Below, one piece after another: positions 1 through 4,726 of a stretch of 9,292 nucleotides of DNA. The notes below the pieces were generated by a model. It had not been told where the DNA came from and did not search any database. It was given only the letters and a program-made list of their open reading frames with translations. The position numbers and the translations under genes are program-made. The stretch is from an uncultured Actinomycetes bacterium (GTDB taxonomy: Bacteria > Actinomycetota > Thermoleophilia > Solirubrobacterales > Solirubrobacteraceae), in assembly GCA_937888775.1 (NCBI GenBank), contig CALAQT010000566.1:1-9292 (forward strand), written 5' to 3'. Each line of letters opens with the position of its first letter. Position 1 is the stretch's first letter.

Positions 1-70
1 CTGGCGCGGCGGGCCGGTGTCGACCCGGGGCGGGCGGCTGAGCTGGCGCGGGCGGCCGGTGTCGACCCGG
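1..70 (+). repeat. Imperfect 28-bp direct repeat, 42-bp offset, in frame
   Basis: Positions 1-28 and 43-70 are nearly identical, differing only by a CG/GC swap at the tenth and eleventh bases (26 of 28 match). The offset of 42 bp equals 14 codons, so the duplication is in frame and gives WRGGPVSTR and WRGRPVSTR in the protein, just before its last hydrophobic segment. The first copy touches the window edge, so more copies may lie upstream. Confidence 0.7.
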
Positions 71-604
71 CGCGTGATCGGCACGCTGGCGGTGGCGCTG
101 GCGACGATCCCGGCCAACGTCTACGCGCTGCGCCTTGCCCAGCAGGACGCCGCTCCGGTTACCGCCAACTCGAACTTCATCAACCGCGACGAGAGCGCGG
201 CGCTGACCTACCTGCGGACCGCTCCCGTAAAGGGAGGAGTGCTGACGCAGTTCTATCTGGGCGAGGCGGTCCCGGCCCGCACCGGGCGCCAGACCTTCGT
301 CGGCGACTGCCTGTGGTCAGAGCCCAACTGCATGCCAAAATCGACCGCCGCCGACACGCTGTTCACCGGAGCCCTGTCGCCGCAGGCGTCACAGACTTTC
401 GTGCGACAGACCGGGGCGCGGTTCGTGCTGGCCAGCTGTGTCGCGCCGCAGACTGACCTTACGCCCAAGCTCGGCCGGCTGATCGTGTCCGTGCGCCACT
501 TTGGCTGCGCGACCGTGTACGAGCTCCGGGCGCCGAGTCCGCCGACCGGTCCTCTGGCAGAATCCTCGCCTCATGCGGTTGTTCGCACTCCGAGGCGCCA
601 ATAG
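2..604 (+). CDS. C-terminal part of an unrecognised membrane protein (5' end outside window)
   Basis: The frame is open from the window edge to the TAG at 602-604, giving 200 visible residues, so the gene begins upstream; the GTG at 17 is probably internal. An Arg-rich segment is followed by one hydrophobic stretch (codons about 74-136, IGTLAVALATIPANVYALRLA-like) that looks like a last transmembrane helix. After it comes a non-membrane tail with GGVLTQFYLGEAVPARTGR and four Cys (in GDCLWSEPNC, ASCV and FGC). The Gly-Gly-Val-Leu, Pro-x-x-Thr-Gly-Arg pattern reminds me of the C-terminal extracytoplasmic tails of large polytopic glycosyltransferase-like membrane proteins of actinobacteria, but I cannot name a family with confidence. 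The last 32 nt overlap the start of aroH. No functional link to the aromatic genes is evident. Confidence 0.55.
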   Translation, partial: WRGGPVSTRGGRLSWRGRPVSTRRVIGTLAVALATIPANVYALRLAQQDAAPVTANSNFINRDESAALTYLRTAPVKGGVLTQFYLGEAVPARTGRQTFVGDCLWSEPNCMPKSTAADTLFTGALSPQASQTFVRQTGARFVLASCVAPQTDLTPKLGRLIVSVRHFGCATVYELRAPSPPTGPLAESSPHAVVRTPRRQ

Positions 605-938
605 CGTCGAGGCAAACGAGGCGAGCGCGATCCTGGCGGCCACGGATCTGCTGATCCGCGAGCTGATGGAGCGAAACTCGGTTGCGCCCGACGAAATGGT
701 GAGCTGCATCTTCACGCTCACCGATGATCTGAACGCCGAATTCCCGGCGGTGGCCGCGCGCCGGCTCGGCCTGCATCGCGTGCCGCTGCTGTGCGCAAGG
801 GAGGTCCCCGTACCGGGATCGCTGCCTCGGGTGATCCGCGTGCTGATGCACTACTACGCCGACCAGGATCACCAGCCGCGCCACGTCTACCTGGGCGACG
901 CGCGCACGCTCAGGGCCGACCTGGAATCGGCACAATAG
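573..938 (+). CDS. aroH: Chorismate mutase, AroH type (monofunctional)
   Basis: This enzyme converts chorismate to prephenate in the cytoplasm, the first step of the Tyr/Phe branch. The 121 residues are close to the 127 of Bacillus subtilis AroH, a trimer with active sites between subunits. Residues that match the known active site are present: Arg7 in LFALRGA, Arg63, Glu77 in CAREV, Arg89 in PRVIRVLM and Tyr106 in RHVYL. The ATG at 573 is chosen because it places the RGA motif at residue 7, as in the family; the frame is open further upstream but that part does not look like AroH. The start lies inside the end of the upstream gene. There is no clear Shine-Dalgarno; a GGCAGAAT sequence ends 9 nt before the ATG and may be a -10 element giving a near-leaderless mRNA (weak inference). 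The hisC-like gene follows after 6 nt. Confidence 0.93.
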   Translation: MRLFALRGANSVEANEASAILAATDLLIRELMERNSVAPDEMVSCIFTLTDDLNAEFPAVAARRLGLHRVPLLCAREVPVPGSLPRVIRVLMHYYADQDHQPRHVYLGDARTLRADLESAQ

Positions 939-944
939 TCCTCG

Positions 945-2039
945 ATGCCAATCGAGTTCGCCCAGCGGATCCGCCGAATGCCGGTCTATCCGGTGGCCGC
1001 CGGCTACGACCTCGGCACGGACGTCGCGATGCTCGCATCCAACGAGTCCTGCTTCGCGCCGCTGCCCGCCGTGGTGGAGGCGGCCACGCGCGTGCTCCGC
1101 GGGACCAACCGCTATCCGGATCCGTCCTACTCGCCGCTGCGGGCCGCGCTGTCGGAGCGCTACGGCATCCCGTCAGGCCGGATCGCGCTCGGAAACGGCT
1201 CCTGCGACATCCTGCTGGCCGCCGGCGAGGCGCTGCTGGAGCCCGGCGCCGAGGTCGTCTACGCGTGGCCCGCATTCAGCGTCTACCCGCACCTGGCGGC
1301 GGCGTCAGGCGCGCGGGCGATCGAGGTTCCGCTGGACGCAGACGAGCGCCACGACCTCGACGCGATGGCCTCCGAGATCACCGTGGCCACCCGGCTGGTG
1401 CTGGTCTGCAACCCCAATAACCCCACCTCCACGGCGCTCGGGCTCGACGAGGTGGAGGCGTTCCTGGGGCGGGTCCCGCGGCACGTATGCGTGATCCTCG
1501 ACGAGGCCTACTGCGAGTTCGCGCTCACCCTGGGAGATCCGGCGGCGTCGCTGGAATTGCTGGCGCGCCATCCCAACCTGGTGCTGCTGCGGACCTTCTC
1601 CAAGGTATACGGGCTGGCCGGACTGCGGGTCGGATATGCGCTGTGCGGCGCCGGGGACTTCCGCGTCGCGGTCGATCAGATGCGCCAGCCGTTCTTTTTG
1701 AACATGGCCGCGCAGGCGGCCGCCGTGGAGGCGCTGCGCCACCAGGACGACGTCGAGCGCCGGGTCACCCAGACGGTCGCCGGGCGCCTGGAGGTGGAGC
1801 ACGGCCTGCGCGCGCTGGGCCTGTGGGTGGCCCAGTCAGACGCCAACTTCGTCTGGGTCCTGGTCGCCGACGGCGACGATGCCGGCGACGTGGAGACCGA
1901 AGTCGTGCGCGGGCTCGCCCAACGGGGCGTGCTGGTGCGGGCGGGGACGGCGCTCGGCCGCGCGGGGGCGATGCGCGTGACGGTCGGCACAGAGGCGGAG
2001 AACCGGCGCTTTCTGAGCGCGATGCGCGAGCTGGTGTAA
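945..2039 (+). CDS. hisC: HisC/Pat-family PLP aminotransferase, probably aromatic amino acid or histidinol-phosphate aminotransferase
   Basis: This is a fold-type I PLP enzyme of 364 residues, normal for HisC. Visible motifs in order: LASNES near residue 31, NRYPD, the NPNNPT loop at 156-161, DEAY at 186-189 (PLP-binding Asp and Tyr), and the Schiff-base Lys220 in RTFSKVYGLAGLR, then SDANFVW. The LASNESCFAPLPAV opening and VCNPNNPTST resemble the actinobacterial Pat (aromatic aminotransferase) branch of HisC as I remember it. It sits 6 nt after aroH and upstream of the DAHP synthases and tyrA, with no his genes in view, so amination of 4-hydroxyphenylpyruvate or phenylpyruvate is a likely role. 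A shared role in histidine synthesis is also possible. No Shine-Dalgarno is visible; GGCACAAT ends 8 nt before the ATG, like the motif before aroH. The symbol follows the family name, not proven substrate. Confidence 0.88.
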   Translation: MPIEFAQRIRRMPVYPVAAGYDLGTDVAMLASNESCFAPLPAVVEAATRVLRGTNRYPDPSYSPLRAALSERYGIPSGRIALGNGSCDILLAAGEALLEPGAEVVYAWPAFSVYPHLAAASGARAIEVPLDADERHDLDAMASEITVATRLVLVCNPNNPTSTALGLDEVEAFLGRVPRHVCVILDEAYCEFALTLGDPAASLELLARHPNLVLLRTFSKVYGLAGLRVGYALCGAGDFRVAVDQMRQPFFLNMAAQAAAVEALRHQDDVERRVTQTVAGRLEVEHGLRALGLWVAQSDANFVWVLVADGDDAGDVETEVVRGLAQRGVLVRAGTALGRAGAMRVTVGTEAENRRFLSAMRELV

Positions 2040-2056
2040 ACGTTCGGGGACTTGGG

Positions 2057-2085
2057 TTGGCAGGCCGGCGCCGGTCTGGTACAAA
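2057..2085 (+). promoter_or_regulatory. Sigma-70-like promoter for the leader peptide-aroF transcript
   Basis: TTGGCA at 2057-2062 (5 of 6 to TTGACA) is followed after exactly 17 nt by TACAAA at 2080-2085 (4 of 6 to TATAAT), with an extended -10 TGG directly before it. The expected transcription start is about 2091-2093, only 6-8 nt before the leader ORF ATG at 2099. The start position is inferred and not measured. Confidence 0.6.
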
Positions 2086-2098
2086 CCCGGGCAAGCGC

Positions 2099-2194
2099 AT
2101 GAGCGACCAAACCCACACGTCCGCTTGCAGCACCCCTTACGCCGCGGCCGGCTGGTCCTGCTATCTGCGCTTCTACGCCTGGCGATTTAGCTAG
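2099..2194 (+). CDS. Candidate aromatic-rich leader peptide (31 aa) upstream of aroF
   Basis: An ATG at 2099 opens a 31-codon ORF ending at TAG 2192-2194. The first half is Ser/Thr/Ala-rich; the C-terminal part reads AGWSCYLRFYAWRFS. Aromatic residues are Tyr14, Trp19, Tyr22, Phe25, Tyr26, Trp28 and Phe30, i.e. seven of the last 18, representing all three products of the pathway. Their codons start at 2138, 2153, 2162, 2171, 2174, 2180 and 2186. The ORF lies directly after a promoter-like sequence and ends on the first base of an 11-bp inverted repeat, with DAHP synthase genes about 220 nt downstream. That is the layout of amino acid biosynthesis leader peptides. There is no strong Shine-Dalgarno, but the predicted 5' UTR is so short that leaderless-type initiation is plausible. 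It could be chance coding in a gap, so comparison with relatives is the key test. Confidence 0.68.
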   Translation: MSDQTHTSACSTPYAAAGWSCYLRFYAWRFS

Positions 2195-2328
2195 GCGCCC
2201 GGCCACAGCTCCCCTGCGCCCGCTTGCGATGGGCTGACTCGGAGGCCGGGCGCCGCAGATCCGTTGGCGCGGATTTCAGTTGTGGAATCCGCTGGCGCGG
2301 ATTCCACCCGGGTCAGCTTGGCTGATCC
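2194..2328 (+). promoter_or_regulatory. Candidate attenuator RNA with mutually exclusive helices and possible pseudoknot
   Basis: Pairings checked base by base: P1, 2194-2204 with 2244-2254, 11 Watson-Crick pairs, starting on the last base of the leader stop codon. P2, 2233-2242 with 2308-2317, 10 pairs with one G-U, extendable by wobble pairs; its 5' strand is inside the P1 loop, so P1+P2 form an H-type pseudoknot topology. Between them are hairpin 1:2 (2257-2264/2269-2276, 8 pairs, two G-U), alternative 2:3 (2269-2278/2283-2292, 10 pairs, one G-U, loop GTTG) and 3:4 (2282-2292/2297-2307, 11 Watson-Crick pairs, loop TGGC). A hairpin 2310-2317/2321-2328 competes with P2. No U-run follows any helix, so this is not a textbook intrinsic terminator. 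Energies were not computed. Confidence 0.62.
2259..2306 (+). repeat. Tandem 20-nt direct repeat, each copy a dyad
   Basis: ATCCGTTGGCGCGGATTTCA at 2259-2278 and ATCCGCTGGCGCGGATTCCA at 2287-2306 match at 18 of 20 positions with a 28-nt offset. Each copy contains ATCCG, six bases, CGGAT, so it is itself an inverted repeat with a TGGC loop. The two differences are both T/C. They may be RNA hairpins (see the attenuator) or, as DNA, a pair of operator sites for a dimeric regulator. Confidence 0.75.
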
Positions 2329-2363
2329 AGTTCACATCGGACTACCCGTAAAGTTGCGTAGGC

Positions 2364-2408
2364 CCGGAGTTGCGATCGAACGTCGGAGCTCCGGATCGCC
2401 AGAAAGGA
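2364..2408 (+). promoter_or_regulatory. aroF ribosome binding site with overlapping upstream hairpins
   Basis: AAAGGA at 2403-2408 is the clearest Shine-Dalgarno in the window, 7 nt before ATG 2416 and 10 nt before ATG 2419. Just upstream, GCGATC (2372-2377) can pair with GATCGC (2394-2399), or CCGGAG (2364-2369) with CTCCGG (2389-2394); the two overlap and exclude each other. Neither covers the AAAGGA itself, so a direct effect on ribosome access is uncertain. Confidence 0.5.
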
Positions 2409-2415
2409 CCAAGAA

Positions 2416-3465
2416 ATGATGATCGTGATGAAGCCGACGGCCACGCCCCAGGAGGTGCAGGCCGTCATCGACCGAGTAGAGAGTGTCGGTGCGCGAACGC
2501 ACATGATCCGCGGCGATGAGCTTACGGTGATCGGCGCGATCGGCGACCGCGAACACGTGGCCCGCCTAGCGCTTGATGGCACCGCCGGCGTCGACCGGGT
2601 GGTGCCGATCCTCAAGCCCTACAAGCTCGCCTCGACCCAGATCAAGCACGGCGAGCGCAGCGTGTTCGAGATCGGCGGGCGCAAGGTGGGCGGTGGCAAC
2701 TTCGTGATGATCGCGGGCCCGTGCACGGTCGAGGGCCGTGAGCAGACGCTGGAGACCGCGCGAATCGTCCGCGACGCCGGCGCGACCATGTTCCGCGGCG
2801 GCGCCTATAAGCCGCGCACTTCCCCCTACGCCTTCCAGGGGCTCGGTCAGGAGGGTCTGCGCCTGCTGGCCGAGGCCAAGGCCGAGACCGGGCTGCCGAT
2901 TGTCACCGAGGTGATGGACGCGCGCGACCTCGAGCCGGTGCTCGAGGTCGCCGACGTGATCCAGATCGGCTCGCGCAACATGCAGAACTACACGCTGCTG
3001 TCGGAGATCGGCCGCTCCGGGTGCCCGGCGCTGCTCAAGCGCGGCCTGTCAAGCACGCTGGAGGAGCTGCTGATGGCGGCCGAGTACATCCTCAAGGAGG
3101 GCAACGAGTCGGTGATGCTGTGCGAGCGCGGGATCCGCACCTTCGAGACCGCCTACCGCTTCACCCTCGATCTGATGGCCATCCCGGTGCTCAAGCAGAT
3201 GACCCATCTGCCGCTGATCGTCGACCCCAGCCACGCCGCGGGTCGGCGGGACCTGGTGATGCCGATGTCGCTGGCGGCCGCGGCCGCCGGCGCGGACGGC
3301 ATCATCGTCGAGGTCCATCCGCGTCCGGACGAGGCCATCTGCGACGCCGCCCAGCAGCTCCCGGCCGACGAGTTCGCCGGTTACCTCGAGCGCGTCCAGG
3401 CGGCGGCCGCGGTGGCCGGCACGACGCTGTGGCGGGAGCCGGTCACGACCGGCGCGCTGGCCTGA
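2416..3465 (+). CDS. aroF: DAHP synthase with N-terminal ferredoxin-like regulatory domain (type I-beta)
   Basis: This enzyme condenses phosphoenolpyruvate and erythrose 4-phosphate to DAHP, the first shikimate-pathway step (EC 2.5.1.54). Residues 1 to about 70 (MIVMKPTATPQEVQAVI...) form the ferredoxin-like domain that carries Tyr/Phe inhibition in the Thermotoga maritima enzyme. The (beta/alpha)8 barrel follows: GPCTVEG, RGGAYKPRTSPYAFQG, IGSRNMQNY, KRGLSST, VDPSHAAGRR and VEVHPRPDEA. Expected metal ligands are Cys103, His273, Glu299 and Asp310, each one more than in T. maritima (Cys102, His272, Glu298, Asp309). That offset argues that the second ATG, at 2419, is the true start. It has 349 residues from ATG 2416. 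It follows the 376-nt leader region and is the likely target of its control. The aroG-like gene starts 1 nt after its stop. Confidence 0.95.
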   Translation: MMIVMKPTATPQEVQAVIDRVESVGARTHMIRGDELTVIGAIGDREHVARLALDGTAGVDRVVPILKPYKLASTQIKHGERSVFEIGGRKVGGGNFVMIAGPCTVEGREQTLETARIVRDAGATMFRGGAYKPRTSPYAFQGLGQEGLRLLAEAKAETGLPIVTEVMDARDLEPVLEVADVIQIGSRNMQNYTLLSEIGRSGCPALLKRGLSSTLEELLMAAEYILKEGNESVMLCERGIRTFETAYRFTLDLMAIPVLKQMTHLPLIVDPSHAAGRRDLVMPMSLAAAAAGADGIIVEVHPRPDEAICDAAQQLPADEFAGYLERVQAAAAVAGTTLWREPVTTGALA

Positions 3466-3466
3466 C

Positions 3467-4549
3467 GTGGCTCTCGCCGGTACGTGGCGGAGCGACTCGG
3501 TTCGCGACCAGCGGATCGAGCGGCTGGAACCGCTCGCGGCGCCGCGTGCGCTGATCGAAGAGCTACCGCTGAACGACGAGCACGTCGATGTCCTGCTGCG
3601 CGGCCGCTCAGAGGTGCAGGCGATCCTCGATGGGCGCGACGATCGCCTGCTCGTCGTCGTGGGGCCGTGCAGCGTGCATGACGTCGACGCGACCCGGGAG
3701 TACGCCGAGCGTCTGAGCGCGCAGGTCAAGCGGCTGGATTCGGACCTGTGCGTGGCCATGCGGGTCTACTTCGAGAAGCCGCGGACGACGATCGGCTGGA
3801 AGGGGCTGATCAACGATCCCCACCTGGACGGCTCGGGTGACGTCAACACCGGCCTGCGGATGGCGCGGCAGCTGCTGCTGGAAGTGCTGGCGCTCGGGCT
3901 ACCGGTCGGCTGCGAGTTTCTGGACCCGATCACCCCGCAGTACATCTCCGACGCCGTCTGCTGGGGGGCGATCGGCGCCCGGACCGTCGAGAGCCAGATA
4001 CACCGCCAGCTTGGCTCCGGCCTGTCGATGCCGGTCGGTTTCAAGAACCGTACCGACGGCGACGTGCAGGTGGCCGTCGACGCCGTGCGCGCCGCCGGCG
4101 TCTCGCACGCGTTCGCCGGGATCGACGTGAGCGGCACACCGGCAATCCTCTACACGCGGGGCAACCAGGACTGTCACGTCATCCTGCGCGGAGGGCGGCG
4201 AGCGCCGAACTACGGCGCCGAGTCGACTGCCCGGGCGATCGAGCTGTTGCGCGCGGCGGGGTTGCCCGAGCGGGTAATGATCGATCTCTCCCACGACAAC
4301 AGCGGCAAGGATCCAGAGCGTCAGCCGGCCGTCGCCGATGCGGTGGCCGGCCAGATCGCCGCCGGCAACCGGGCGATCGTCGGCGTGATGCTCGAGTCTT
4401 TCCTGGTCGCCGGGCGCCAGGACCTCGGCGGCCCAGGAACGTTGGTCTACGGTCAGTCGATCACTGACGGTTGCATCGGCTGGGACACCACCGTCGAGGT
4501 GCTCGGCGGCTTGGCGGACGCGGTCCGGGCACGCCGCGGCGTGGCCTAG
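3467..4549 (+). CDS. aroG: Second DAHP synthase, E. coli AroG-like (type I-alpha)
   Basis: This is the same reaction as the preceding gene but a different subfamily. The 360-residue product aligns closely with E. coli AroG (350 aa): DDRLLVVVGPCSVHD, MRVYFEKPRTTIGWKGLINDPH, EFLDPITPQYISD, WGAIGARTVESQIHRQL, PVGFKNRTDG, CHVILRGG, MIDLSHDNSGK and SITDGCIGWD. Metal ligands are Cys68, His276, Glu310 and Asp334 (Cys61, His268, Glu302, Asp326 in AroG). Positions where AroG mutations relieve feedback inhibition (Asp146, Pro150, Ser180) are unchanged here as Asp153, Pro157 and Ser187, so an allosteric site may be kept. The GTG at 3467 lies 1 nt after the aroF stop with no separate ribosome binding site, which suggests translational coupling. 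The symbol reflects similarity only. Confidence 0.94.
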   Translation: MALAGTWRSDSVRDQRIERLEPLAAPRALIEELPLNDEHVDVLLRGRSEVQAILDGRDDRLLVVVGPCSVHDVDATREYAERLSAQVKRLDSDLCVAMRVYFEKPRTTIGWKGLINDPHLDGSGDVNTGLRMARQLLLEVLALGLPVGCEFLDPITPQYISDAVCWGAIGARTVESQIHRQLGSGLSMPVGFKNRTDGDVQVAVDAVRAAGVSHAFAGIDVSGTPAILYTRGNQDCHVILRGGRRAPNYGAESTARAIELLRAAGLPERVMIDLSHDNSGKDPERQPAVADAVAGQIAAGNRAIVGVMLESFLVAGRQDLGGPGTLVYGQSITDGCIGWDTTVEVLGGLADAVRARRGVA

Positions 4550-4726
4550 TGGCCGCCCACGCAAACGCGCCCGCATTCGAGCGGCCTCCGGCGGCGCATG
4601 GCTTTGTCCTCGGAGGCTCATGCAGCGCTGCTGCACCTCGCCTCCTGCGTCCGCGCCAGGCATCCGCCGGCGACCACTCTCGGTGCGACCGCACTTACGC
4701 GGCCGACCACTAGCCACCGCCCGGGC
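4550..4726 (+). promoter_or_regulatory. 177-nt gap before tyrA with competing hairpins around GGAGG
   Basis: A GGAGG at 4612-4616 can pair upstream (4583-4590 with 4611-4618, seven Watson-Crick pairs plus one G-U, 20-nt loop). Alternatively it can pair downstream (4613-4616 with 4636-4639, then 4621-4626 with 4630-4635, loop GCT, with a 4-nt bulge at 4617-4620). The two folds exclude each other. The tyrA frame is open back to ATG 4598, but the translated stretch shows no TyrA similarity. TAGCCA at 4711-4716 lies 10 nt before the tyrA ATG and could be a -10 element. Function unknown; no convincing short ORF. Confidence 0.4.

Noticed and set aside
1487..2098. Plus-strand open frame running through hisC in another frame into the leader peptide
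   Set aside because: The part overlapping hisC is an Arg/Gly-rich shadow. Only the last 32 codons (from ATG 2099, stop included) lie outside hisC and are kept as the leader peptide.
2282..2307. Canonical intrinsic terminator
   Set aside because: The hairpin is perfect, but it is followed by CCGGGTCAGC and no U-run, so termination by this mechanism cannot be claimed.
2195..2415. T-box riboswitch
   Set aside because: I found no T-box consensus (AGGGUGGNACCGCG-like) or recognisable Stem I elements; the arms present are explained by the tandem dyads and P1/P2.
3902..3940. Loss of a feedback-inhibition residue in the second DAHP synthase
   Set aside because: A first alignment by eye suggested it, but counting from the metal-binding Cys shows the E. 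coli AroG positions Asp146, Pro150 and Ser180 are all retained.
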